A DNA stretch of 64,000 bases from JBEEJZ01 sp046046915 (GTDB lineage Bacteria; Pseudomonadota; Gammaproteobacteria; Burkholderiales; Burkholderiaceae_C), in contig JBJOIT010000002.1 in assembly GCA_046046915.1 (NCBI GenBank), forward strand, positions 1-64,000. Direction: 5' to 3'. Positions within the stretch are counted from its first letter, which is position 1; the number at the start of each line of letters is the position of its first letter. A program made the translations under genes and the position numbers. The notes under the pieces were generated by a model, which was given only the letters and a program-made list of their open reading frames with translations, searched no databases and was not told the origin of the DNA. Of the stretch, positions 37,906 through 47,609 are shown in pieces.

Positions 37906-40900
37906 TCAGCCGCGACGCAAATCACGGGTGAACGGGAATTCTTTACTTCCCGCCACCTTGATCGTGGCAGGCGGTACCTGTGTGACGCCCGGTGTGTGCC
38001 CCAGCGCCGTGAAGCGCGACAGGCGTCGGCTTTCGGCCTCATAGGAGTTGACCGGAAAGCTGTCGTAGTTGCGTCCACCGGGGTGTGCCACAAAGTACTG
38101 GCAGCCACCAATGGAGCGCTTCATCCATGTGTCAATCACGTCAAAGGTCAGCGGCGCATGCACGCCGATGGTCGGGTGCAGGCTCGAAGGCGGGTTCCAC
38201 GCCTTGTAGCGCACGGCTGCGGCAAATTCGCCCACCGTGCCGGTGCTGTGCAGGGGGAGAGCCTCGCCGTTGCAGGTGACCACATAACGGCTTTCATTCA
38301 GGCCCTTCACCTGGACTTCGATGCGTTCAAGTGACGAATCCACATAGCGGGCCGTGCCACCAGCCGAGCCTTCTTCGCCCATCACATGCCAGGGCTCCAG
38401 GGCATTGCGCAGGGTCAGTTCGATGCCAGCCGCCTGCATGGAGCCAATCATCGGGAAGCGGAACTCGTAATGTGGCGCAAACCAGCTGGCATCAAAGGCA
38501 TAGCCTGCGTGCTGCATTTCGGCCATCACATCGTCAAAGTCCATCTTGATGAAGGAAGGCAGCATGAAACGGTCATGCAGCTCGGTACCCCAGCGTGTGG
38601 CGGGCGCCTGGTAAGGCGTATGCCAGAAGCGGGCGACCAGGGCGCGCAGCAGCAACTGCTGCACGATGCTCATGCGCGGGTGCGGTGGCATCTCGAACGC
38701 ACGCAGCTCCAGCAGGCCCAGCCGACCCGTGGCGGAGTCTGGCGAGTACATCTTGTCGATCGAGAACTCGCTACGGTGCGTGTTGCCGGTCACGTCGAGC
38801 AGGATGTTGCGCAGGGTGCGGTCCACCAACCAGGGCGGCATGGATTGGCCGTACAGCTCTCGGTTGGCGTAAATCTGTTCAATCGCAATTTCCAGCTCGT
38901 ACAACTGGTCGTTGCGGGCTTCGTCCACCCGCGGGGCCTGGCTGGTGGGGCCGACGAACATGCCGCTAAACAGGTAGCTCAAGGACGGGTGGTTGTGCCA
39001 GTACAACAGCAGGCTGGCCAGCAGCTCGGGCTTGCGCAAAAACGGGCTGTCGCCCGGCGTGGCGCCGCCCATCACAAAGTGATTGCCGCCGCCGGGGCCG
39101 GTGGGGCGGCCGTCGGTCATGAACTGCTCGGCCGACAGGCGCGACTCGAACGCTGCGTTGTACAAAAACTCGGTGTTGTAGACCAGCTCTTTCCACGTGC
39201 TGACCGGGTGGATGTTCACCTCGATCACGCCTGGGTCGGGCGTGACCTGCAGCAGTTTCAGGCGCGGGTCGCGTGGCGGCGGATAGCCTTCCAGCACCAG
39301 TTTCACGCCTTGCTCGGTGGCGGTGGCTTCGATGGCGGCCAACAGTTCAAGGTAGTCTTCGAGGCGCTCCAGCGGTGGCATGAAGACATACATCACGCCC
39401 GACTTTTGACCCACGGCCTCTGCCTTGGGGCCACTGGCGCGGCGGGGGTCGCGTACTTCCACGCACAAAGCCGTGCGGGTGATCCAGTGGGCCGACTCCT
39501 GCCGGTCGGGCACACGCACAAAATCGACGGGTTCGGCCTGTTGCGCAGTGCGAGCCTGGGTGGACACTTCGCCGGACTGGCCTGCAGCCGCCTGTGCGCC
39601 CTGCAGCTTGCGGGTGGCCTCCTGGCGTGGCGTGGCCCCTGTCACCCCTGCCAGGTAGGTGCTGCTGGCGGTCGACAACACGCCAGCCTTCAGGTTAGAC
39701 GTGCGATAGCGCGCAGCCAGGGTGTTGTGACTGGGCAGGCTGCTGCGCAAGGTGCTGGGGTCTTGCTCCACCAAGTAGGGGTAATCCCCTTGGCTGACCC
39801 AGGGCAGGGAGTCCAGCGGCAGGCGCAGGCCCATGGGCGAGTCGCCCGGCATCAGGTACATGCGCTCGTCGCGGAAGAACCAGGGGCCGGTGCTCCAGCG
39901 TGGGCCAGCCAGACCGGGTTGACCTGCCACTTTCACCGGCAGCACGTAGCCAACTACGGCGTCCAGCTTTTGCTCGAAAACCCGGCGCAGGCGAGCGCGC
40001 TCCATCTCGTCGTCCAGCTTCGAGTTGAAGGGGTCCACATTCACGGGCAGGCGACGCTCCCGCCACAGGTAGTACCAAACATCCTCGTAGCCCGGCTGGA
40101 CGAAGTCGTCCTTGAGCCCCAGTTTGACCGCTAGACCGCGAATGAAGCGGTCGGCGTCGGCACTGGTGTATTGACAGGGCACACGTTCGTCGGCAAACAG
40201 GCTGGGGTCAGACCAAACCTGCTGGCCATCTGCGCGCCAGTAGATGTTGAGCGCCCAGCGGGGCAGTTGTTCGCCCGGATACCACTTGCCTTGACCAAAG
40301 TGCAAAAAGCCGCCTTGGCCGTATTCGTCGCGCAGCTTGTGCACCAGCTCGGTCGCAAAGCCGCGTTTGGTTGGGCCCAGGGCGTCAGTGTTCCATTCGG
40401 CGGCGTCGCGATCGTTGACGGCTACAAAGGTGGGCTCACCGCCCATGGTCAGCCGCACGTCGCCCGTGCTCAGTTCCTCGTCCACCGCAGCGCCCAAGGC
40501 CATCACATCGGCCCACTGTTCTTCGGTGTAGGGCTTGGTCACGCGCGGCGACTCGTAAATGCGGGTCACGGCCATATGGTGGGCAAACTCCACCTCTGCC
40601 TTGTCCATCACCCCCTCAATGGGCGCAGCGCCGGACGGCTGTGGCGTGCAAGCCAGCGGAATGTGGCCTTCGCCGGCCAGCAGCCCCGAGGTGGCATCCA
40701 GCCCGATCCAGCCGGCGCCCGGCAGGTAGACCTCGCACCAGGCGTGCAGGTCGGTGAAGTCCACTTCTGTGCCACTGGGGCCATCGAGCGATTTCACATC
40801 CGGCTTGAGCTGGATCAGATAGCCAGACACAAAGCGCGCAGCCAGACCGCAGTGGCGCAGCAGTTGCACCAGCAGCCAGCCCGAGTCACGGCAGGAGCCC

Positions 40901-41430
40901 GACTTCAGCGTGAGCGTTTCTTCCGGGGTTTGCACGCCCGGCTCCATGCGGATCAGGTACTTGATGTCCTGGTGCAGCATCTGGTTGATGTCCACCAGAA
41001 AGTCGATGGTGCGACGCTTTTTGAGGTTGACTTTGGACAGGTAAGCCTTGACCAAGGGTGTCAATGCATCTGCGGCCAGATAGGGGGCGAGTTCCTGCTT
41101 GAGCAGGGGCTCATACGTGAACGGAAATTCCTCAGCCGCCGGCTCCAGGAAGAAGTCGAAGGGGTTGTAGACCGCCATTTCGACCACCAGGTCGACCGTG
41201 ACTTTGAACTCCTGGGTCTTTTCCGGAAAAACCAGCCGAGCCTGATAGTTGGCAAACGGGTCTTGCTGCCAGTTCAAAAAATGACCGGTCGGCTCGACCT
41301 TGAGCGAGTAAGAAAGCACCTTGCTGCGGCAGTGAGGTGCAGGGCGCAGGCGTATCACTTGCGGTCCCAGGTTCACCAGTCTGTCGTACTGGTAATGGGT
41401 GACGTGGGTCAGGGCTGCATGAATGGACAT
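37906..41430 (-). CDS. Large transglutaminase/DUF2126 protein
   Basis: A 1174-aa protein. Residues 1-90 are a transglutaminase N-terminal domain, and about 160-250 the core with Cys180 (KSGSCRDSGW), His229 (DLHAWCEVY) and Asp245 (GLDATSGLL). The remaining 900 residues are the DUF2126 region, with segments such as LTMGGEPTFVAVNDRDAAEW and FVMGGATPGDSPFLRKP; this part has been suggested to resemble a glutamine-synthetase-like or amidoligase fold. No signal peptide. It heads the leftward set and is divergent from comEC. Substrate and product are unknown. Confidence 0.9.
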   Translation of the reverse strand: MSIHAALTHVTHYQYDRLVNLGPQVIRLRPAPHCRSKVLSYSLKVEPTGHFLNWQQDPFANYQARLVFPEKTQEFKVTVDLVVEMAVYNPFDFFLEPAAEEFPFTYEPLLKQELAPYLAADALTPLVKAYLSKVNLKKRRTIDFLVDINQMLHQDIKYLIRMEPGVQTPEETLTLKSGSCRDSGWLLVQLLRHCGLAARFVSGYLIQLKPDVKSLDGPSGTEVDFTDLHAWCEVYLPGAGWIGLDATSGLLAGEGHIPLACTPQPSGAAPIEGVMDKAEVEFAHHMAVTRIYESPRVTKPYTEEQWADVMALGAAVDEELSTGDVRLTMGGEPTFVAVNDRDAAEWNTDALGPTKRGFATELVHKLRDEYGQGGFLHFGQGKWYPGEQLPRWALNIYWRADGQQVWSDPSLFADERVPCQYTSADADRFIRGLAVKLGLKDDFVQPGYEDVWYYLWRERRLPVNVDPFNSKLDDEMERARLRRVFEQKLDAVVGYVLPVKVAGQPGLAGPRWSTGPWFFRDERMYLMPGDSPMGLRLPLDSLPWVSQGDYPYLVEQDPSTLRSSLPSHNTLAARYRTSNLKAGVLSTASSTYLAGVTGATPRQEATRKLQGAQAAAGQSGEVSTQARTAQQAEPVDFVRVPDRQESAHWITRTALCVEVRDPRRASGPKAEAVGQKSGVMYVFMPPLERLEDYLELLAAIEATATEQGVKLVLEGYPPPRDPRLKLLQVTPDPGVIEVNIHPVSTWKELVYNTEFLYNAAFESRLSAEQFMTDGRPTGPGGGNHFVMGGATPGDSPFLRKPELLASLLLYWHNHPSLSYLFSGMFVGPTSQAPRVDEARNDQLYELEIAIEQIYANRELYGQSMPPWLVDRTLRNILLDVTGNTHRSEFSIDKMYSPDSATGRLGLLELRAFEMPPHPRMSIVQQLLLRALVARFWHTPYQAPATRWGTELHDRFMLPSFIKMDFDDVMAEMQHAGYAFDASWFAPHYEFRFPMIGSMQAAGIELTLRNALEPWHVMGEEGSAGGTARYVDSSLERIEVQVKGLNESRYVVTCNGEALPLHSTGTVGEFAAAVRYKAWNPPSSLHPTIGVHAPLTFDVIDTWMKRSIGGCQYFVAHPGGRNYDSFPVNSYEAESRRLSRFTALGHTPGVTQVPPATIKVAGSKEFPFTRDLRRG

Positions 41431-41545
41431 GGATGCTCGTTCTCAGGATGGATCTCAACAGAAAGCGCGGCTACAGATCAGCAGGTCCGCGTCTACACAA
41501 GGCTTACAAGCAAAAGCCGAGCCACTTTGGTGCTGGGCCGCACGT

Positions 41546-41551
41546 TAGCAT
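41546..41551 (+). promoter_or_regulatory. -10-like element abutting comEC
   Basis: TAGCAT lies 6 nt before the comEC ATG at 41558 with no ribosome binding site, matching the leaderless pattern. Confidence 0.3.
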
Positions 41552-41557
41552 GCGAGT

Positions 41558-44041
41558 ATGTCCCACCTGCAGCCCACGGGCCTCGCCCCCACACGCCTGA
41601 CGCTGATTCTGGCGGGCTGGCTGATCGGCACCGCCCTGCAGTTGCAGCAAGCTGACTGGATGACGCTGCCGCAGGCGTTGCTGATCTTTGCCGCAGGTTT
41701 GGGGGTTTGGTGGCTCGCAAGCCGTGGGCAGGCCATCTCAAATCGCGTGGCACGCTTGGGCGGGACGCTTGCCTGGTGTCTTGGTGCTGCCATGCTGGCC
41801 TTTGCGGTCACGGACATGCGTGCCCGGGCATTTGGGCTTGAGGCGCTGGATCCTGCCCTTGAAGGGCGCAGCTTGCGTGTAACCGGCCGGGTCGAGACCA
41901 TGGTGCAGCACAACGAGCACGGGTCTCGTTTCAGATTAAAACCTTTGAGCGCCCACATGGACGGGCAGATAGTTCGGCTGCCGGCGCACCTGGATCTGGC
42001 TTGGTACGGCAACACGTTCGATGGTGGGCGCGACGCCCCAGGTGGCCTGCTGGAGATGTGGTCGCAGTCGACATCGACGCCGCTGTCGGTGCGTCCGGGG
42101 GAGCTCTGGGGTTTGACGGTTCGGCTGAAAGCGCCGCATGGCGCGAGCAACCCCATGGGTTTTGATTACGAGCTGGCCATGTGGGAGCAGGGCGTTCAGG
42201 CAGTGGGCTACGTGCGCACTGGCAACAAGGATGAGCCACCACGTCGCCTGGCCCAGACCGGATGGCATCTTGTAGAGCAATGGCGCCAGACTGTGCGTGA
42301 CCGGATCGAATCCAAGGTGCCAGATCGACGACTGGCGGGGCTGATTTCGGCCCTGGTGGTGGGTGACCAAAAAGCCATCGATCGCAGTGACTGGGACATC
42401 TATCGGGCCACCGGTGTGGCGCACCTGATGAGTATCTCGGGCCTGCACATCACCATGTTTGCCTGGCTCGCGGCAGGCCTGCTCGGCTTGGCCTGGCGGC
42501 GTTCGGCCCGCCTGTGTATGACCATGCCTGCGCCACATGCGGCCATGCTGGGAGGGCTGTTACTGGCGGGCGCCTACGCCGTTTTTTGTGGCTGGGGCTT
42601 GCCAGCGCAACGCACCTTGCTGATGTTGCTGACGCTCTACCTCTTGCGCATGACGGGGCGCCGCTGGCCCTGGGGTCATACTTGGTTAATGGCCTGCGTT
42701 GTGGTGGTGGCCGTCGATCCATGGGCGCTGATGCAAGCAGGTTTCTGGCTCAGTTTTGTGGCGGTGGCCATCCTGTTCGCCACGGATCCTGGCCGACTTT
42801 CCGCTCCTTTGGGCACACCCTCCGAGGCCTCACGGTCGGCGCACTTGGCCCGCCGTTTTCTGGCCATGGTGCGGGAGCAATGGCTCATGACCCTGGCACT
42901 GGCACCGCTGTCATTACTGCTTTTTGGGCAGGTGTCGTTGGTGGGGTTGGTGGCCAATCTGGTGGCCATTCCCTGGGTCACGCTGGTGGTCACCCCACTG
43001 GGCATGTTGGGGGTGTTCTTGTCGCCACTGTGGTCGCTTGCTGCCTGGGCCTTGCAGGTGCTCAGCGCGGTGCTGGCCTGGTTTGCACAAGCGCCCTTTG
43101 CGGATTTGCATCTGGCCCGCGCACCTTTGTGGGCGGGCGTTGCCGGCATGATGGGCGCGGCCTTGTGTGTCATGCGCTTACCGCCGGCCTTGCGGCTTGC
43201 TGGGGTGCCGCTTTTGTTGCCAGTCTTGTTTTGGCAGGTGCCGCGCCCGCCGATGGGCGAGTTCGAGCTGCTGGCTGCGGACATCGGTCAGGGCAACGCG
43301 GTCATCGTGCAAACCGCCGGCCATGCACTGTTGTATGACGCGGGGCCCCGTTTCAGTGCAGACAATGATGCAGGTCACCGTGTGATCGTGCCCCTTTTGC
43401 GTGCACTCGACCTGCGGCTCAATACGGTGGTGATCAGTCACCGTGACACCGATCATGTGGGAGGTGCCGCCACGGTGCTGGCGCAGCAACCCCAGGCCGA
43501 GCTGATCACGTCCATGCAAGCTGCATCTTCTATGCAGGCCCCTGACTTGGTGCGCCGTTGTGAGGCGGGTCAGCACTGGCAATGGGACGGCGTGGATTTC
43601 GAAGTTCTGCACCCTTCGGGGCAGGACTACGAAGAAGACTTGAAGCCCAATCCCATGTCCTGTGTTCTGCGTATCAGCAATGGCCAGCGGGCTGCGCTAC
43701 TGGTTGGTGATCTGGAAAAACCCCAGGAGGCCCGGCTGGTAGCGCAAGGGGCGCCGCTGCGCGCCGATGTGCTGTTGGTACCTCATCATGGCAGCAAGAC
43801 CTCCAGCAGTGATGCACTTTTGGAGGCTGTCCAACCCCGTTTTGGCTTGGTTCAAGCGGCTTATCGCAATCGGTATGGACACCCCGCTGCTTCGGTCATA
43901 CAGCGCTACCAGGCGCACGGGGTCCATGTGCTGGACACGCCGCATTGCGGTGCGCAGCAGTGGCAGTCCTGGGTGCCGGAGCAGGTGCAATGCCAGCGTG
44001 ACAAGGAGCGTCGATACTGGCATCACCGCTTGCCCGGATGA
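41558..44041 (+). CDS. comEC: DNA internalization protein ComEC/Rec2
   Basis: Inner-membrane channel for uptake of transforming single-stranded DNA. The 827-aa protein has N-terminal membrane segments and a DUF4131-type domain (residues 1-190), the competence domain with many helices (about 230-530, starting ATGVAHLMSISGLHITMFA), and a C-terminal metallo-beta-lactamase-like domain with ISHRDTDHVGG, LLVGDLEKP and VPHHGSKTSSS. All parts are intact, so natural competence is possible. It lies alone between two ATP-grasp/alpha-E gene sets. Confidence 0.95.
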   Translation: MSHLQPTGLAPTRLTLILAGWLIGTALQLQQADWMTLPQALLIFAAGLGVWWLASRGQAISNRVARLGGTLAWCLGAAMLAFAVTDMRARAFGLEALDPALEGRSLRVTGRVETMVQHNEHGSRFRLKPLSAHMDGQIVRLPAHLDLAWYGNTFDGGRDAPGGLLEMWSQSTSTPLSVRPGELWGLTVRLKAPHGASNPMGFDYELAMWEQGVQAVGYVRTGNKDEPPRRLAQTGWHLVEQWRQTVRDRIESKVPDRRLAGLISALVVGDQKAIDRSDWDIYRATGVAHLMSISGLHITMFAWLAAGLLGLAWRRSARLCMTMPAPHAAMLGGLLLAGAYAVFCGWGLPAQRTLLMLLTLYLLRMTGRRWPWGHTWLMACVVVVAVDPWALMQAGFWLSFVAVAILFATDPGRLSAPLGTPSEASRSAHLARRFLAMVREQWLMTLALAPLSLLLFGQVSLVGLVANLVAIPWVTLVVTPLGMLGVFLSPLWSLAAWALQVLSAVLAWFAQAPFADLHLARAPLWAGVAGMMGAALCVMRLPPALRLAGVPLLLPVLFWQVPRPPMGEFELLAADIGQGNAVIVQTAGHALLYDAGPRFSADNDAGHRVIVPLLRALDLRLNTVVISHRDTDHVGGAATVLAQQPQAELITSMQAASSMQAPDLVRRCEAGQHWQWDGVDFEVLHPSGQDYEEDLKPNPMSCVLRISNGQRAALLVGDLEKPQEARLVAQGAPLRADVLLVPHHGSKTSSSDALLEAVQPRFGLVQAAYRNRYGHPAASVIQRYQAHGVHVLDTPHCGAQQWQSWVPEQVQCQRDKERRYWHHRLPG

Positions 44042-44118
44042 GAAGATCGTGCAGGTGTTCGACAGGGCGATGAATGGCACGCTAATTGCTGAAGTGTGAG
44101 AGTTACGGGAAGCTACCT

Positions 44119-45564
44119 ATGCAGAAATTCGACGAGATGTACACGCAACTGCCCTATGCACAGTCGGGGGCACGAGAGCACTACCAGGCCTATCTGCAGT
44201 GGTTGCAGCAGCAGCCCACCGACGCCATGAAGGCCCGCCGTGAGGAGGCCGAAATGATCTTTCGGAGGGTGGGCATCACATTTGCTGTGTACGGCGAAAA
44301 AGACGAGGACGGCGCCGGCACTGAACGGCTGATCCCCTTTGACCTGATCCCTCGCATCATCCCTGCCCACGAGTGGGCCAGCATGGAACGTGGTCTGGTG
44401 CAGCGGGTCACGGCGCTCAACCGTTTCATACACGACGTCTATCATGACCAAGACATCATTCGGGCCGGCGTGGTGCCCCGAGATCAAATCACACACAACG
44501 CGCAGTTCCGACCCGAAATGATGGGCGTGGATGTGCCCAACCAGGTGTATTCCCACATCTCGGGCATCGACATCGTGCGTGCGCCCAACGCGGCGGGCGA
44601 GGGTGAGTACTACGTGCTCGAGGACAACCTGCGCGTGCCCAGTGGCGTGAGCTACATGCTCGAAGACCGCAAGATGATGATGCGTCTGTTTCCTGATCTT
44701 TTCAGCGCTCATCGTGTGGCGCCTGTGGCCCATTACCCCGACCTGCTGCTGGAAACCCTGCGCGACAGCAGCCCAGCCACCACCGCCGAGCCCACAGTGG
44801 TGGTGCTGACCCCCGGCATGTACAACAGCGCCTACTTTGAGCACGCGTTTTTAGCGCAGCAGATGGGCGTGGAATTGGTCGAAGGGCAGGACCTGTTCGT
44901 CAAAGACAACTTCGTCTACATGCGCACCACCCGGGGGCCACGTCGCGTGGATGTGATCTACCGTCGTGTGGATGACGATTTTCTGGATCCCAAGGTCTTC
45001 CGTCCCAACTCCACTTTGGGTTGTGCTGGTCTGGTTGATGCCTACCGTGCCGGCAACGTGACCATCTGCAATGCCGTAGGGACCGGTGTGGCGGACGATA
45101 AATCCATCTACGCCTATGTGCCCAAGATGATCGAGTTCTACCTTGGCGAGAAGCCCATCCTGAACAACGTGCCCACCTACATGTGCCGCAACCCTGACGA
45201 CCTGGCCTACACCTTGGCCAATCTGAAAGATCTGGTCGTGAAAGAAGTGCACGGCGCCGGCGGCTACGGCATGCTGGTGGGGCCTGCCGCTACCAAGGCC
45301 GAAATCGAGAACTTCCGGCAAGCCATTCTGGCCAATCCCACGGGCTACATCGCGCAGCCTACCTTGAGCCTGTCGAGCTGCCCCACATTTGTGGATAGCG
45401 GCATTGCGCCGCGCCACATCGATTTGCGGCCCTATGTTCTCAGTGGCAAAACCGTTCAACTGGTACCGGGTGGCCTGACGCGTGTGGCCCTGAAAGAGGG
45501 CTCGTTGGTGGTGAACTCATCTCAGGGTGGTGGCACCAAAGACACCTGGATTCTGGAAGCCTGA
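44119..45564 (+). CDS. Circularly permuted type 2 ATP-grasp protein
   Basis: A 481-aa stand-alone ATP-grasp protein related to the first half of the fusion at 35172-37841. Shared motifs are LIPFDLIPRIIPAHEW, EDNLRVPSGVSYMLEDR, VVLTPGMYNSAYFEHAFLA, RVDDDFLDPKVFRPNSTLG and KEVHGAGGYGMLVGPA. The family is predicted to ligate amino acids with ATP. The ATG at 44119 has GGGAAG 8 nt upstream; an 11-codon upstream extension is unlikely. The alpha-E partner follows 64 nt later. Confidence 0.92.
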   Translation: MQKFDEMYTQLPYAQSGAREHYQAYLQWLQQQPTDAMKARREEAEMIFRRVGITFAVYGEKDEDGAGTERLIPFDLIPRIIPAHEWASMERGLVQRVTALNRFIHDVYHDQDIIRAGVVPRDQITHNAQFRPEMMGVDVPNQVYSHISGIDIVRAPNAAGEGEYYVLEDNLRVPSGVSYMLEDRKMMMRLFPDLFSAHRVAPVAHYPDLLLETLRDSSPATTAEPTVVVLTPGMYNSAYFEHAFLAQQMGVELVEGQDLFVKDNFVYMRTTRGPRRVDVIYRRVDDDFLDPKVFRPNSTLGCAGLVDAYRAGNVTICNAVGTGVADDKSIYAYVPKMIEFYLGEKPILNNVPTYMCRNPDDLAYTLANLKDLVVKEVHGAGGYGMLVGPAATKAEIENFRQAILANPTGYIAQPTLSLSSCPTFVDSGIAPRHIDLRPYVLSGKTVQLVPGGLTRVALKEGSLVVNSSQGGGTKDTWILEA

Positions 45565-45628
45565 AACGTCTTCACGCCAGCACCTGCTGCGACGCCATCG
45601 ACACGATTCAAAAGTTAAGGAAAGACGT

Positions 45629-46588
45629 ATGTTGAGCCGTACTGCCGACCACCTGTTCTGGATGTCCCGCTACACCGAGCGGGCTGAAAATACCGCCCGC
45701 ATGCTGGATGTCAACTATCAGACATCCCTGCTGCCGCAATCCGATGCCGTGGCCCAGTTGGGCTGGCAGGGCCTGCTCAGCATCAGCGAGCTGTTCCCGG
45801 CCTACAGCAAGCTGCACGCCACTGTGAACGCCCGTGACGTGATGAACTTCATGGTCAAGGACGAGAGCAACCCGTCCAGCATCATCTCTTGTCTAAGTGC
45901 TGCACGCGAAAACGCTCGCGCTGTGCGTGGCACCCTCACCACCGAGGTATGGGAAACCCAAAACCAGACCTGGCTGGAGGTCAAACGAATGATCAAGTCG
46001 GGCGAATTTGAGCGCGACCCCGGTCAGTTTTTTGAGTGGGTGAAGTTCCGCTCGCATCTGTCACGCGGTGTGACGGTGGGCACCATGTTGATGGACGAGG
46101 CTCTGTATTTCATGCGCTTAGGCACCTTTCTGGAGCGGGCCGACAACACCGCGCGTCTGGTGGACGTCAAGTTTCATGCGGTGCAGAGTGACTTCTTTGG
46201 CGCGGCCAGCGAGAAGGACCAAGAGTACGACTTCTACCACTGGAGCGCGATTCTGCGCAGCGTGTCGGGCTTCGAGATCTACCGCAAAGTCTACCGCGAT
46301 GTGATCAAGCCCGAGCGGGTGGCCGAGCTGCTGATTTTGCGACCGGACATGCCCCGCTCACTGCACGCCAGTCTGAACGAGGTGGTGAGCAACCTGGCCA
46401 TGGTGTCGGGCGAGGCCGCCGGTGAAACCCACCGCCGGGCCGGCAAGCTGTGTGCCGAGCTGAAGTACGGCCGCATCGACGAAATTCTGGCCACAGGTCT
46501 GCACGCCTATCTGACCCAGTTTCTGGATCGGGTCAACGACCTTGGGGGCCACATCAGCCGTGAGTTTCTGGTTCCAGCCAGCGCCTGA
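45629..46588 (+). CDS. Alpha-E domain protein
   Basis: A 319-aa all-helical protein opening MLSRTADHLFWMSRYTERAE, the alpha-E signature, and containing LERADNTARLVDVKFHAV around residue 170, which repeats the RAENTARLxD motif. It pairs with the preceding ATP-grasp gene as in many bacteria. AAGGAAAG lies 8 nt before the ATG. The transglutaminase that often follows as third gene is absent here; the next gene is convergent and unrelated. Confidence 0.92.
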   Translation: MLSRTADHLFWMSRYTERAENTARMLDVNYQTSLLPQSDAVAQLGWQGLLSISELFPAYSKLHATVNARDVMNFMVKDESNPSSIISCLSAARENARAVRGTLTTEVWETQNQTWLEVKRMIKSGEFERDPGQFFEWVKFRSHLSRGVTVGTMLMDEALYFMRLGTFLERADNTARLVDVKFHAVQSDFFGAASEKDQEYDFYHWSAILRSVSGFEIYRKVYRDVIKPERVAELLILRPDMPRSLHASLNEVVSNLAMVSGEAAGETHRRAGKLCAELKYGRIDEILATGLHAYLTQFLDRVNDLGGHISREFLVPASA

Positions 46589-46593
46589 GAAAG

Positions 46594-46623
46594 CCTGACG
46601 GGTATTCACCCCGTCAGGTTTGT
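46594..46623 (+). terminator. Hairpin terminator after the alpha-E gene
   Basis: CCTGACGGG (46594-46602) and CCCGTCAGG (46610-46618) form a perfect 9-bp stem with a 7-nt loop, followed by TTTGT. The U-tract is weak. The right arm covers the stop codon of the convergent HDOD gene. Confidence 0.6.
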
Positions 46624-47606
46624 AGTCCAGCTCTCATGTCCAGTACTGACTTTTGGAGGTCAGGCGCTTGCATGAGGGCGGTCAGGCTGTTCATTGCATC
46701 CCCGGGCCAGTAGCTGGCAAAGTGGTGCAGGTCAGCGTCTGTGTCCAGGCAGGTATCAAAGGCAACCAAGTCGGTCAACTGACCCGTTGCCAGCCGCTCG
46801 CCCAAGCGGGCGCACAAGTAGCACAGGGCAAGTCGGGTCTGGGCCGGTGGGCAGGGCGCTGATGCAGGCTGGGTCAATACCCTGTCCATGGCCAGTACAT
46901 CCTGGACCAAGCTCTCAGGCAAGGCCCATTCCTTCATGAGCAGTCCGCCAATTTCTGAGGCACTCAGGCCCAGGCCTTTCTGCTCTTCAATCGCCCGGTC
47001 CAGAAGACTCAGGGCGGCGATGCGTCTGGCCGTTGCCTCGGGCAATAGCGACGCGGCGGCCAGCCGTCCGATGAAGGACAAGGCCACTTGGGTCACCAGC
47101 GTTCCCTGGTCAGACCATTGCAGTTTTTGGGCAATCTTCACGCAGAGTTCGCAGGCAAAAGCACTTGCACACCAGATGTCGTCGTAAATTCGTTTGAGTT
47201 CGGCGCTACTGGGCTGGAAAGCCGCCTCCACCATGTACTTCACACAAATGCCACGCACGGAGTTCAAGCCTAAATAAGTCATGGCCTGCCCAAGGCTAGA
47301 AACCGGGCTGCGCAAACCATAAAAAGGCGCATTAACGGTAGCCAGAACCTTGGCCGAGACCAGCGGCTCGTCCATGACCAGATCGCTCAGTTCAGACGAA
47401 CTGGCCTTGGACAAAAACTCCGTCGAAACGAGTTTCTGCAGCGACCGAGGCGGACGAGGGATGTCACTCAGCTCGGCCATCAAGGTGTTCTGGTGTGCCA
47501 CAGGCAAAGCTTGCGCCCGGGTCAGCCGAAAGGCGGCCAGTTTGGGTGGCATGGGGTGTGCCTCAGCTGGTGCCCTTGCTGAGGTTGGGGCCTTGGGTAA
47601 AGGCAA
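46614..47606 (-). CDS. HDOD domain protein, probably missing its N-terminal anchor
   Basis: HDOD domain (about residues 45-250) of the signalling type without metal-binding HD residues: IPRPPRSLQKLVSTEF, VMDEPLVSAKVLATVNAPFYGL, and SLGQAMTYLGLNSVRGICVKYM. HDOD proteins act in regulatory and stress signalling, with no known reaction. The first available start in this frame is TTG 47606; ATG 47552 is also possible. Just upstream, in another frame, lies a clear membrane segment that may be its real N-terminus (see 47610-47782), so the start is uncertain. Confidence 0.8.
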   Translation of the reverse strand: MPLPKAPTSARAPAEAHPMPPKLAAFRLTRAQALPVAHQNTLMAELSDIPRPPRSLQKLVSTEFLSKASSSELSDLVMDEPLVSAKVLATVNAPFYGLRSPVSSLGQAMTYLGLNSVRGICVKYMVEAAFQPSSAELKRIYDDIWCASAFACELCVKIAQKLQWSDQGTLVTQVALSFIGRLAAASLLPEATARRIAALSLLDRAIEEQKGLGLSASEIGGLLMKEWALPESLVQDVLAMDRVLTQPASAPCPPAQTRLALCYLCARLGERLATGQLTDLVAFDTCLDTDADLHHFASYWPGDAMNSLTALMQAPDLQKSVLDMRAGLQT

Positions 47607-47609
47607 GGC

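Noticed and set aside
38386..40134. 582-codon open frame on + strand
   Set aside because: Antisense to the DUF2126 gene, which has clear motifs; His/Gln/Ala-rich shadow.
40171..41655. 494-codon open frame on + strand
   Set aside because: Antisense to the N-terminal transglutaminase part of the DUF2126 gene and overlaps comEC start.
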